Source of the DNA: Pyxidicoccus xibeiensis
GTDB taxonomy: Bacteria > Myxococcota > Myxococcia > Myxococcales > Myxococcaceae
DNA length: 64,000 nucleotides
Assembly: GCF_024198175.1 (NCBI RefSeq)
Contig: NZ_JAJVKV010000005.1
Location: forward strand, 558,001 to 622,000
Direction: 5' to 3'
Numbering within the stretch: position 1 is the stretch's first letter; each line of letters starts with the position of its first letter. A program made the position numbers and the translations under genes. This document shows positions 10,313 through 18,169 of this stretch, piece after piece. Under the pieces are notes generated by a model that saw nothing but the letters and a program-made list of their open reading frames with translations, did no database searches and had not been told where the DNA came from.

Positions 10313-12319
10313 TTACGGAGAGGCGAGCGGAGTGGAGCTGCTCGTCGTGGGCGTGTTGACGAAGACCGCGGCCGCCTGCCGGAGGTCCGGGTTCGCGTCG
10401 TGCTGGCTGGCCCAGGCCAACAAGGGCAGGGCCTCAGGCACCAGGGCCCGCTGATCTCCCAGCAGGTGGATCACCTCGTTCCTCACCCCGTCCGCGGGAT
10501 CCATGCGCAGCGCCTGCGCCAGGGCGGGCAGCAGGGGCGCCAGGGGCCGGAAGTTGCTGGCGAAGACGGCGGCCTGGCGGACCTCCGGGGCCGGATCCTT
10601 GAGCAGGTGCCTGGCGAGGAGCTGGTCAGCGCGAGGATCCTGGATGATGCGCAGCGCGTTGAGCGCGGCCTGGCGCACCCGGGGATCCTGCGACCGGAGC
10701 GCGTCCTCCAGCGTGGCGAGCGCGCTCGGCGAGCGGGTGTTGCCCAGGCTGTTGAGCGCCCCCGCCCGCGCCTCCGCGGTGGAGGCGGAGCGGTAGTCAC
10801 GGGTGAGCTCGCCGACCAGGTCCTCCGCGCCCTTGGGGTCGGTGTCGGTCAGCTGGGCCGCGGCGTTGCCGAGCGCCAGCCTGGCCGTGTCGCGCAGCAT
10901 CCCGTCCTCTTCGCCCGCCACGCCGCGAAGGGCCTCGAGGCCCTCCGCCGTGGGAGCCGTCGCCACGCCCAGCGCGGCCACCGAGTCCATGCGGATGTCA
11001 TGGGGGATGGAGCGATCACCCGTGACCTCCGCCAGGGCCTGGATGGCCTCGCGGGTGCTGGCCGCGGAGAGCGCGCCGAGCATGGGGCTGGCCGCGAGCG
11101 GATCCATGCCGGCGCGGATGATGACGGGGACCTTCGCGGCCTCGGAGGGGTGGAGCATGAAGAGCGCGCGCAGCTGCTCCAGGGCAATGGAGCGCACCTC
11201 GTCACGAGCCGTGGGCTCCCCCGGGAGCGCGCGCAGCTCCTTGATCAGCGCGTCGAAGTCCTTGCCGCCCAGCACCTGGCGGTACTGATCCATCGGGTCC
11301 TGCTCCATGCCCTGGAAGGCGGACATGGCGGCGGAGCTCAGCCAGGCCCGGCGCGCCACGAATGCGCCAATCAACGTCGGGTCCACGCGGCGCTCCAGCA
11401 GGCTCAGGCTCAGAGAGGACTCATAGGTGGTGGGGGGCATGGTCTGGCCCGCCTCCACCTCCACCCGCTCCTGGGCATCGAGCGAGCTCGTCCAGAGATC
11501 CTGCGCCAGCGCGAAGGTGCTTCGGGCGCTCACGTCGATGCGGACCTGCCCGCCCAGCGGCTCGAGCCCCTGAGGGAAAGCCACATGGGAGTAGGACAGC
11601 TTGCGCTTCTCGAAGCGGCCCGGCTCCAGGCGCCGGTACCCGGCGCTGTACCGCCCCGTGGTGTCAAACTCCTCCGCCGTCCAGGTGGCGCCCGGCGCTC
11701 CGACCACGACGAACTGGGAGCTCGCCACGATGGACCGGAGGATGCCTCGCACGAGCGGGTCGGCCGCCTGCTCGAAGTGCGTGAGCGTCACCCGGCCGCT
11801 CTTGTCGTGCGTGAGGAAGAAGGGGAACTGCAACGCCGTGGCAAGGTTTTGCTGGACGTCGGGGGCGACAGGGCCATTGTCGCCGACCTCCACCGTCAGC
11901 GAGGAGAGCTGCAGGCTCACCCGCGCGTCGACGCGCTCGGCCTCCGCGGAGACGATCCCCACGGTCCACTCGCCCCGGAGGATGAACCTCATGCCGGGCA
12001 GCGCCTGCGCGCCAGGCTGGGCGGGGCGGAAGGAGATCTTCTGATCAGCGTTCAGGGCGTAGCGGTAGAGCGCCCCGGGGATCCACGCCCGCGTCCCCGC
12101 TGAGGGGCTGGGAGACACGCCCTGGGGCTGCGTCGACAGGCCCGCCACCGCGGGAGCGGCCTGGGGGGAGCGCGACGTCTCCGAGGGGGCCACCGCGGCG
12201 GACCGGGATGCAACCCCCCAGAGCCCCAGCAGGCTCACGAGGAGGAGGGGGAGCCCCACCCCGAGGACCTTGCTGAAGGGCTTGCCGCCCACGTTCACCG
12301 ACTTCCCCGACTTCCGCAT
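10313..12319 (-). CDS. Secreted HEAT-repeat protein with N-terminal beta-rich domain
   Basis: The 668-residue protein starts with a signal or anchor segment (about 18-42) and a Ser/Pro spacer. A beta-rich domain spans about 75-300 (opening GALYRYALNADQKISF). The C-terminal half (about 330-668) is HEAT/armadillo-like alpha repeats, best seen at LGNTRSPSALATLEDALRSQ and DPRVRQAALNALR. A beta-sheet domain followed by a long alpha superhelix is the outline of the N-terminal unit of animal vitellogenin and other large lipid-transfer proteins; similarity to that family is a guess from architecture, not a demonstrated homology. A GGGAG site lies 6 nt before the ATG. It is the second gene of the leftward run, separated from the first by a hairpin-rich 165-nt spacer. 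Confidence 0.8.
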   Translation of the reverse strand: MRKSGKSVNVGGKPFSKVLGVGLPLLLVSLLGLWGVASRSAAVAPSETSRSPQAAPAVAGLSTQPQGVSPSPSAGTRAWIPGALYRYALNADQKISFRPAQPGAQALPGMRFILRGEWTVGIVSAEAERVDARVSLQLSSLTVEVGDNGPVAPDVQQNLATALQFPFFLTHDKSGRVTLTHFEQAADPLVRGILRSIVASSQFVVVGAPGATWTAEEFDTTGRYSAGYRRLEPGRFEKRKLSYSHVAFPQGLEPLGGQVRIDVSARSTFALAQDLWTSSLDAQERVEVEAGQTMPPTTYESSLSLSLLERRVDPTLIGAFVARRAWLSSAAMSAFQGMEQDPMDQYRQVLGGKDFDALIKELRALPGEPTARDEVRSIALEQLRALFMLHPSEAAKVPVIIRAGMDPLAASPMLGALSAASTREAIQALAEVTGDRSIPHDIRMDSVAALGVATAPTAEGLEALRGVAGEEDGMLRDTARLALGNAAAQLTDTDPKGAEDLVGELTRDYRSASTAEARAGALNSLGNTRSPSALATLEDALRSQDPRVRQAALNALRIIQDPRADQLLARHLLKDPAPEVRQAAVFASNFRPLAPLLPALAQALRMDPADGVRNEVIHLLGDQRALVPEALPLLAWASQHDANPDLRQAAAVFVNTPTTSSSTPLASP

Positions 12320-12380
12320 GGGAAACTCCCGAGTCAGCGGCCCTGGCCGCTTCAGTTCTGGTTGGAAGGGCGGGCCCGGT

Positions 12381-12408
12381 CTCCTCGGCCGATCGCTCAG
12401 CCGAGGAG
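12381..12408 (-). terminator. Intraoperonic hairpin (possible attenuator)
   Basis: A perfect 9-bp stem (CTCCTCGGC / GCCGAGGAG) with a 10-nt loop lies in the 165-nt spacer between the first and second genes of the leftward run. A second, longer GC-rich hairpin sits nearer the first gene. Neither has a run of U, so partial termination or 3'-end protection of the first gene's message is more likely than full termination. Confidence 0.45.
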
Positions 12409-12432
12409 CCAGCGCCCGGTCATCCCGCCCCG

Positions 12433-12467
12433 CGCGCGGCCAGCGCCTCCGGGGCGCAGCCGCGCGG
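12433..12467 (-). terminator. GC-rich hairpin after the first gene of the secreted-protein run
   Basis: An inverted repeat of about 14 bp with one bulge lies just downstream of the stop codon at 12,485. Together with the hairpin at 12,381-12,408 it could lower readthrough, so that the first, small secreted protein is made in excess over the genes that follow. Confidence 0.4.
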
Positions 12468-12484
12468 TGGCAGGGTCAGCCCGG

Positions 12485-13672
12485 CTAGCAGCCCGAGGCC
12501 GAGATGGAGCCGGAGGCGTTGTAGAGGACGAGGCTCCTCACGATGCCGGACCAGTTCGCGATGGTGACGTTCCAGGTCTTCTTGAAGAACAGGAGCTTGA
12601 TCTTCACGAACCCCGTCAGCGTGCCCGAGAGCGCGTTCAGGTTGAGGGACGCCTTGAGCTTCCAGGAAGCCATGCAGAGGCTCCAGTCGAGGCTGGCCAG
12701 GGCCTCCACCGTGGCGTTGATCAGCCGCAGGGTGCCGGTCACGCCAAAGCTGGCGATGGCGACGTTCACCGCGGCGGAGGCCACCACGTTGGCGAAGCCG
12801 CCCGCGGCGCCGGTGAGCGAGGCGACCAGGGGGTTCACCTGGCCATTCACGCGCATCGTCACGCCACCCGTCAGCGAGGCCTTCACGGTGAGCGGGACAG
12901 GGCCGACCATGAACGTCTTGGACACGGAGAAGAAGGACCGGCTCCAGTTGATCGGGGTCGGCGCGAAGTTGCCGGCGAGGTTGGTGCTCCAGATCATCGC
13001 GCTCATGGCGTACAGCGCCGCGTTGCCGCTGTTGCAGCCGCCCTGCTGCCCGCAAACGGTGGCGCGACCGCGCACCAGCTCCTTCTTGATGTTGAAGGCG
13101 GTGCCGTGGACCCGGCCCTCGGTGAGCGCCTCCTGCTTCTTCGCCGTGGTGCTGGTGGCGGGCGTCGCGGTGATGGCCGCGCTGACGTTGTAGCCAGCGC
13201 CGAAGATGTTGTTACCGAACAGCTCGGTGCGCTGGTAGCTCTTGGTGACGGGCCCGGTGAGCGCCGCCCCCAGCTCCGAGGAGCGCAGCCCGGACAGGTC
13301 CTGCGTCGGCACCGTCTCCGTCGGCGGCGGCACGTTCTGCGTGGCGGCCTCCGGAATGGTGGCCTGGCCGTACTGCAGGTGCCTCATGCCGTCATTCATG
13401 TCGAGATAGACGGGCGCGTTGAGCAGCTCCGACTCACCCTGGACGACGGCGTCCTGCTCCGGCGCCGTGTAGATGCTGCTCGGGTTGAACGGGAGGATCG
13501 GCGTCTCCCACGGAGTCTTGTCGTCCAGCTGGGTGTTGGACGGATAGAGGGTGTACGGGTACTTCGCCGAGTCGACGACGTACGGCGTGGTGTCCTGGTA
13601 ATCCTGCGCGGACGCGAAGGTGGACGCAGTGAGCGCCAGCATCGCCAGGGCCTTGGATACTGCCTTCATCAT
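12485..13672 (-). CDS. Secreted protein of unknown function, first gene of the run
   Basis: The 395-residue product begins with a clear cleavable signal peptide (core about 7-20, cleavage near STFASA-QDY). The N-terminal third is extended and Pro/Thr-rich. The rest is rich in short-chain and aromatic residues with alternating hydrophobicity, suggesting beta structure, and has long Ala/Gly/Val stretches (about 265-305). Cys residues near CGQQGGC and at the very C-terminus (ASGC) could form disulfides. I do not recognise the family. A GGAGAGG site precedes the ATG and a sigma54-type promoter match lies about 41 nt upstream of it, making this the promoter-proximal gene of the run. Structural surface protein or substrate of the downstream protease are both open. 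Confidence 0.8.
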   Translation of the reverse strand: MMKAVSKALAMLALTASTFASAQDYQDTTPYVVDSAKYPYTLYPSNTQLDDKTPWETPILPFNPSSIYTAPEQDAVVQGESELLNAPVYLDMNDGMRHLQYGQATIPEAATQNVPPPTETVPTQDLSGLRSSELGAALTGPVTKSYQRTELFGNNIFGAGYNVSAAITATPATSTTAKKQEALTEGRVHGTAFNIKKELVRGRATVCGQQGGCNSGNAALYAMSAMIWSTNLAGNFAPTPINWSRSFFSVSKTFMVGPVPLTVKASLTGGVTMRVNGQVNPLVASLTGAAGGFANVVASAAVNVAIASFGVTGTLRLINATVEALASLDWSLCMASWKLKASLNLNALSGTLTGFVKIKLLFFKKTWNVTIANWSGIVRSLVLYNASGSISASGC

Positions 13673-14093
13673 TGTGAGCCTCTCCAGTGAATGGTTACGG
13701 CGCGCGGCCTTTGTGCACGCAGCGCGCCACCCTCACTGGGATGGCTCTATTTCCGCAGAGCCCTTTGATTTCCTGGGGTTGGCTTCTTCCAGAGCCCTGG
13801 TAACGAGTGTTGTCACTGATAACGCGTGTGCCCAGGGAGGGCCCTCAGCGTGATCACACCCGTTTCCAGCGCCTCGACACTCCAGCGGCCCTGAACGCGG
13901 CAGACGCGTGGGTAAGCCCCCGCAAAACGAGCTCCAGGCACGGGTCTCCCGCGTGTCAAAGCCGCGCCCTGGTAACAACGGGTACCACCCGAGCAGCCGG
14001 GCGCGTCATCGGTCCCTGCACCTGGATACAGTAGTATCCGCGCCACGCCGCCGACCGGGCTGGAGGTGGCAGCATGTACGGGGAGAGGCGGCA
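13673..14093. other. Divergent intergenic region between secreted-protein run and kinase gene
   Basis: About 420 bp without a convincing gene. It holds the sigma54-type promoter match for the leftward genes at 13,714-13,729 and, at its right end, the GGGGAG site of the kinase gene. A 10-bp direct repeat (CCCTGGTAAC) occurs at 13,795-13,804 and 13,967-13,976. Enhancer sites for the sigma54 activator would be expected here; I could not identify a convincing inverted repeat for one. Confidence 0.6.
13714..13729 (-). promoter_or_regulatory. Candidate sigma54 (RpoN) promoter
   Basis: On the minus strand the sequence reads TGGCGCG-N4-GTGCA. The invariant GG and GC are separated by exactly 10 nt, and only the first base of the -12 box differs from the TGGCRCG-N4-TTGCA consensus. 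The ATG at 13,672 lies about 41 nt downstream, leaving a leader of roughly 30 nt. The presence of an FHA-sigma54 activator gene in the same island strengthens the call. Confidence 0.6.
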
Positions 14094-16919
14094 ATGAGGA
14101 ACGAGCATTGGGAGAAGGGCGCTCCCGGCGGGCATGCCGAGGAGGTCCCTTCCCGCGACGGGGAGTCGCTGCCCAGGCTCGAAGACGGGGGGCCCACCAC
14201 CTGGCCCTATGAAGGGGAGCCCACGAAGGCTCCACCCCTCGAGCCCGGGTACACGCTGCTGGGTCGCTATACGGTGCTGGGCACGCTGGGCCAGGGCAGC
14301 ATGGGGGTGGTCCTGAGCGTGTATGATGCGCGGCTGGATCGGCGCGTGGCGCTCAAGCTGCTGCGACCCTGGAGCGGAGGAGAGAGCCGCCGCGACGAGG
14401 AGCAGGCCCGGTTCGTGCGCGAGGCGCAGGCGATGGCCCGCCTGAGCCACCCCCAGGTGGTGGCGGTGTACGACGCGGGTACCCTGGAGGACGGCGCGCT
14501 CTTCATCGCCATGGAGTACGTGGAGGGGCAGACGCTGCACCGCTGGCAGCAGGGGCGCCCGTGGGGCGAGGTGCTGGCGCAGTACCTGGCAGCAGGGCAG
14601 GGGCTGGCCGCCGCCCACGAAGCGGGCCTCATCCACCATGACTTCAAGCCGGACAATGTGCTGGTGGGCCAGGACGGGCGGGCACGGGTGACGGACTTCG
14701 GCCTGGCCTGGCTCGAGTCCGCCTCGGTGGACGAGCCGCGCGAGGTCCCCGCGCAACTCCTCCCCGCGCAGCCGGCCGTGGCGCTCGCGGCGCTGACCAC
14801 GCGCTCGAGCCAGTGGATGGGGACGCCGAGCTACATGGCGGACGAGCAGTTCCGAGGCCAACGAGGAGACGCGCGCAGCGACCTGTATGCCTTCTGCGTG
14901 TCCCTCTATGAGGGGCTGTACGGCCAGCTCCCCTTCCAGGGCAACACCGTGGCGGAACTGCGCGCGGCTCAGCGCGCGGGCAGGGTGGAGCCGCCGGAGG
15001 ACTCCCAGGTCCCCGCGTGGGTGACGCGCACGCTCCTCCAGGGGCTGAGCACCGATCCGGCGAAGCGTCCCTCCTCCATGAAGGCGCTGCTGCACGCGCT
15101 GGCGGACGACCCGGAGAAGAAGCGGCGGGCGAGGCCCTCGCGCTGGGCCCTGGTCGGCGCGGTGGGGGCGGCGGCGGGGCTGGCCTTGTGGGTGTGGGCT
15201 CGCCCGCAGGAGCAGGTGTGCGGTCGAATGGAGCTGCGGCTGAGCGGAGTCTGGGATGCGGCGGTCAGGGCCCGGCTGGAGCAGGGGCTGGTCGCCACGG
15301 GGGCACCCTACGCTCGGGCCACCGCCGAGCGGGTGGTTCAGGGGCTGGAGGCCTATGCGGGAGCCTGGGTGAGGCAGCGCACCGCGCTGTGCCTGCGCGC
15401 GAGCCAGGAGGGGCGCCCGAAGAACTCGGGGCTGCTGGTGCTGGAGGAGGCCTGCCTGGAGCGCAGGCGCGGCCAGCTGCGCGCGCTCACCGAGCTGTTG
15501 TCCCAGAGTCCAGACACACCCCTGGTGAGCAAGGCGGTGGAGGCGGTGCAGGCCCTGCCGCCGCTGGAGTACTGCGAGGACGCCAAGGCGCTCACCGCCG
15601 CGGTGCCGCCGCCCGAGGACCCGGTGGTGCGCGGGAAGGTGGAGGCGCTCCAGCAGCAGGTCGACTCCCTGCGGGTGCTGCTGGATACCCACCGCGTCCA
15701 GGAGGGGCTCGCGCTGGCGGACTCCCTGCTCCCCCAGGTGAAGGCGGCAGGCCACGCTTCGCTGGAGGCTCAGACCCGCTACCTCATGGCATGGATGAGA
15801 GAAGGGGCAGGCGACTACCGAGCCACCGTGGAAGGCCTGCGCGAGTCCATGGCGGTGGCGGCCCGTGGCAGGGACGCCTATACGCTGGCCCAGGCCTCGA
15901 ACTCCCTGGTCTGGGTGACGGGCAACCGCCTGAGGCGGCCGCACGACGCGCTGCACATGGTGCCCATGGCGCAGAGCATGGTGGAGCTGGCGGACGATGA
16001 CCGCATCCGCGCCTTTGCCTCCAACAGCGAGGGCACCATCCTCATGGCCGTTGGCAAGCACGAGCAGGCACGGCAGGCGTTCGAGCACGCCCTGGCGCTG
16101 AGGAAGAAGGTGTGGGGCCCCGAGCACTGGGAGGTGGCCTCCACGCTCCACAACCTGGGCCTGCTGTTCCAGAGCATGGGCCGGGTGGACGAGGCGCTCG
16201 AGGCCCATACCCTCTCGCTGGAGCTGCGGAAGAAGGTGTTGGGCCCGGAGCACCCACGGGTGGCCGAGTCCCTCAGAGACCTCGGCACCACGCTCCAGGA
16301 GATGGGCCGGTTCGAGGAGGCGCTCGAGGCCCAGGCGCGCGCCCTGGCGCTGAAGCAGAAGGTGCTGGGCTCCGAGCATCCGTCCGTGGCCGACTCGATC
16401 GGCGCGCGAGGCCACGTGCTCCGCGACATGGGGAGGGCCGAGGAGGCGCTCGAGGCCTACGCGCGCGTGCTGGAGCTGAACCTGAAGCTGCTGGGCCCCG
16501 AGAGCCCGCTCGTCGCCTGGGCGCTCACTGACCAAGGCGAGGCGCTGGTGGAACTGGGTCGCCACGCGGAGGCGCGGGAGAAGTTCACGCGCGCCATGGC
16601 CTTTCAGGACAAGGTACTGGCGCCGGACGATCTGGGGCGCCTGGGGCCCCTGCTGGGGATGGGCCGGCTCTGTCTGGCCGAGGGCAAGCCCGCCGAGGCC
16701 GTGCCTTTCCTCGAGGGCGCCCTGAAGCTGACCTTGATCAATGAGAGGGCGCGGGTTCAATTCCCGCTGGCACGCGCGCTCTGGGACTCCCACGGAGACA
16801 GGGCGCGCGCCATCGAGCTGGCCACCCAGGCCCGCGACTACTGGAGCCGCGTGGGCCGAAAGGCGGACGCAGAGCGGGCCTCCCAGTGGCTGAAGCAGCA
16901 CGCCACGTCCAGGCCCTGA
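14094..16919 (+). CDS. Hanks-type Ser/Thr protein kinase with TM segment and TPR sensor half
   Basis: The 941-residue protein starts at ATG 14,094 behind GGGGAG; upstream in-frame starts lack such a site. The kinase domain spans about 55-340: glycine loop GQGSMG, Lys88 (VALKLL), catalytic loop HHDFKPDN (Asp183) and DFG (201-203). His replaces Arg in the HRD motif, and GTPSYMADEQF replaces the usual APE-type element with ADE, so activation is probably not by ordinary activation-loop control, though catalytic Lys and Asp remain. A TM helix (351-369) separates the cytosolic kinase from a large C-terminal region with a helical segment and about six 42-residue kinesin-light-chain-like TPRs (for example ALALRKKVWGPEHWEVASTL). 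It is divergent from the secreted-protein run and is the obvious candidate to phosphorylate the ligand of the FHA-sigma54 activator. Confidence 0.92.
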   Translation: MRNEHWEKGAPGGHAEEVPSRDGESLPRLEDGGPTTWPYEGEPTKAPPLEPGYTLLGRYTVLGTLGQGSMGVVLSVYDARLDRRVALKLLRPWSGGESRRDEEQARFVREAQAMARLSHPQVVAVYDAGTLEDGALFIAMEYVEGQTLHRWQQGRPWGEVLAQYLAAGQGLAAAHEAGLIHHDFKPDNVLVGQDGRARVTDFGLAWLESASVDEPREVPAQLLPAQPAVALAALTTRSSQWMGTPSYMADEQFRGQRGDARSDLYAFCVSLYEGLYGQLPFQGNTVAELRAAQRAGRVEPPEDSQVPAWVTRTLLQGLSTDPAKRPSSMKALLHALADDPEKKRRARPSRWALVGAVGAAAGLALWVWARPQEQVCGRMELRLSGVWDAAVRARLEQGLVATGAPYARATAERVVQGLEAYAGAWVRQRTALCLRASQEGRPKNSGLLVLEEACLERRRGQLRALTELLSQSPDTPLVSKAVEAVQALPPLEYCEDAKALTAAVPPPEDPVVRGKVEALQQQVDSLRVLLDTHRVQEGLALADSLLPQVKAAGHASLEAQTRYLMAWMREGAGDYRATVEGLRESMAVAARGRDAYTLAQASNSLVWVTGNRLRRPHDALHMVPMAQSMVELADDDRIRAFASNSEGTILMAVGKHEQARQAFEHALALRKKVWGPEHWEVASTLHNLGLLFQSMGRVDEALEAHTLSLELRKKVLGPEHPRVAESLRDLGTTLQEMGRFEEALEAQARALALKQKVLGSEHPSVADSIGARGHVLRDMGRAEEALEAYARVLELNLKLLGPESPLVAWALTDQGEALVELGRHAEAREKFTRAMAFQDKVLAPDDLGRLGPLLGMGRLCLAEGKPAEAVPFLEGALKLTLINERARVQFPLARALWDSHGDRARAIELATQARDYWSRVGRKADAERASQWLKQHATSRP

Positions 16920-16977
16920 GCGACGGAGCCTGTCGCGAGCCAGAGCGCACACAGGTAGCCTCCCGGCAGGAGACGAC

Positions 16978-17406
16978 ATGACGCGTGAGTACCCCCAGGA
17001 GCAGTTACTGGCGTTCGTCCAGGCCATGGCCAACGTAGCGGCGAGCGATGGCCGCATCACCGAGGACGAGCGTCAGCACCTCGATGACGTGGTGTCGGGC
17101 CTCGGCCTGTCGCCCCGCGACGCGCAGGTCGCCGCGCTCATCGAGCGGGAGTTCCAGAAGCCTGGCCGCCTCACCGACATCGTCAGCCAGATCGAAATCC
17201 GCGAGCTGCGCGTCTCCCTGCTGCGGATGCTCGTCGAGGTGGCGTGCGCTGACGGCGCGATCTCGAACGAGGAGCGCGCGTCGGTGAAGGAGGCCGCCAG
17301 CGCCTTCGGTTTCGACATGTCGGCCGCCGACGAGCTCATCGACTGGACGCTCGCGTCGATCAAGCTCGAGCAGCGCGAGCGCGAGATCATGGCGAAGCTG
17401 CTCTAG
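16978..17406 (+). CDS. TerB-like all-helical protein
   Basis: The 142-residue protein has the two-fold acidic pattern of TerB/DjlA-N domains: VAASDGRITEDE near residue 20-31 and VACADGAISNEE near 81-92, each a D-G-x-I-x-x-x-E metal-binding-like motif at the start of a helical bundle half. AGGAG lies 5-6 nt upstream of the ATG. It starts 58 nt after the kinase gene in the same direction and is probably cotranscribed. TerB domains are often peripheral membrane, metal-sensing adaptors in stress or conflict modules; there are no other ter genes here, so a tellurite-resistance role is not supported. Confidence 0.85.
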   Translation: MTREYPQEQLLAFVQAMANVAASDGRITEDERQHLDDVVSGLGLSPRDAQVAALIEREFQKPGRLTDIVSQIEIRELRVSLLRMLVEVACADGAISNEERASVKEAASAFGFDMSAADELIDWTLASIKLEQREREIMAKLL

Positions 17407-17576
17407 GAGCGCGTCGGAGAACCTTATGGGTAGTGCCTCCCCCGTAGGACGTGGTGTGGTTGAAGGGGGGAATGAGCCGAGGCTCGACGAGGAAGCCAGC
17501 CGAGCAGAGCGCCCTGATGGAAGTGTCCGCCAGCCAGAAGCCAGCGGGAGCTGAGGAGGGAGCCCGGGCGCCCGGG

Positions 17577-17696
17577 CGCTTCGTGTCGCCGCGGCCGTTC
17601 CGACCGTGGCAGCCGGAGCAGGGGCGGTTGCTGCCGCAGTACACGAGAGAATCGCTGGGAGAGAGGCACCTGGCCTGCTTCTTCGCGGACTTGTCT
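17577..17696 (+). pseudogene. Remnant of IS1182-like transposase N-terminus
   Basis: About 40 codons read as RPFRPWQPEQGRLLP, then a segment ending ERHLACFFADL. This matches from memory the conserved start of IS1182-family transposases (FRPY.PEQ.LLLPP..REWLPE.HLA.FV.DLV). The match stops at about 17,696, where the frame gives way to a recombinase fragment in another frame. No downstream catalytic DDE part or terminal inverted repeats are visible, so this is debris. Confidence 0.55.
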
Positions 17697-17857
17697 GGCG
17701 CCACACCACGGCAACGCTGCTGCTCAAGGCGCGGGTGTCGCTAGCGGTGGTGCAGCGCATCCTCGGGCACTCCTCGCCCACCGTTACGTCAGGCGTCTAC
17801 GGCCACCTCGATGTCGAGGACATGCGCGCGGGCCTGGAGCAGCTCAGCTTCCAGCCA
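17693..17857 (+). pseudogene. C-terminal fragment of a tyrosine recombinase (phage-type integrase)
   Basis: About 55 codons encode WRHTTATLLLK (box with catalytic Arg and His, normally HDLRHT), then VQRILGHSSPTVTSGVYGHL, which has the LGH motif and the nucleophilic Tyr within Y-G-H-L. The whole N-terminal arm and core domain, including the first catalytic Arg, are missing; upstream sequence is transposase debris. It ends about 140 bp from the tRNA gene, exactly where the integrase of a tRNA-targeted island is expected. The fragment cannot be active alone. Confidence 0.75.
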
Positions 17858-17974
17858 ACCGAGGAGCCTCTTGCAGTGGTGCTCCCGCTGGCCGTAGGCG
17901 GCCCGCATGGTGCGCCGGTGGTGCGGAACTCGGCGGAGGTGGCTCAACGCGCAGGCGTCTTCGGAGAGATTCCC

Positions 17975-18022
17975 GAGGCGCCAGGCGGGGTTAGGGGGAG
18001 TGGGCCCTCCTGGATTCGAACC
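17975..18022 (+). repeat. Right direct repeat (att-like) overlapping the tRNA 3' end
   Basis: Partner of the repeat at 2547-2594, with 45 of 48 bases the same. It overlaps the last 22 bases of the intact tRNA gene and extends about 26 bp into its 3' flank, so insertion here keeps the tRNA functional. Confidence 0.8.
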
Positions 18023-18073
18023 AGGGACCAATCGGTTATGAGCCGACAGCTCTAACCGCTGAGCTAAGGGCCC
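18001..18073 (-). tRNA. tRNA with CAU anticodon, probably tRNA-Ile2 (lysidine type)
   Basis: The minus strand folds into a full cloverleaf: acceptor GGGCCCU/AGGGCCC, D-arm GCUC/GAGC, anticodon stem GUCGG/CCGAU with loop CUCAUAA (anticodon CAU), and T-arm with GGTTCGAATCC. Discriminator A is present and CCA is not encoded. The acceptor pairs C4-G69 and C5-G68 and the overall sequence resemble bacterial tRNA-Ile2, whose wobble C is converted to lysidine by TilS, more than elongator tRNA-Met; Met remains possible. The gene's 3' end is the apparent insertion site of the island. Confidence 0.93.
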
Positions 18074-18078
18074 CCATG

Positions 18079-18105
18079 TGCAACCAACCGCCTGGGCCGG
18101 TTGCA
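18079..18105. repeat. Inverted repeat between ATL gene and tRNA
   Basis: A perfect 7-bp inverted repeat (TGCAACC / GGTTGCA) with a 13-nt loop lies immediately upstream of the tRNA 5' end and downstream of the alkyltransferase-like gene, both on the minus strand. It may be a weak terminator of the latter or part of the tRNA leader; no U run follows. Confidence 0.35.
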
Positions 18106-18169
18106 TATCCCCGGGCGCGCGCCGCTGGCAAGTGGGTCGCTTCCCCCGATGCCGGCCGCCGCACTCCGC

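Noticed and set aside
13795..13976. 10-bp direct repeats CCCTGGTAAC as activator binding sites
   Set aside because: Only two copies, 172 bp apart and without dyad symmetry; this could be chance, so no operator is claimed.
13956..17060. Very long open frame antisense to the kinase gene (and similar long antisense frames at 65-2305, 45,704-50,548 and 54,503-56,617)
   Set aside because: Their products are Arg/His/Gly/Pro-rich low-complexity sequence with no motif. They arise because stop codons are rare in the complementary frames of GC-rich genes.
16978..17406. Tellurite resistance operon
   Set aside because: Only a TerB-like domain protein is present; no terA, C, D, E or Z partner is near it.
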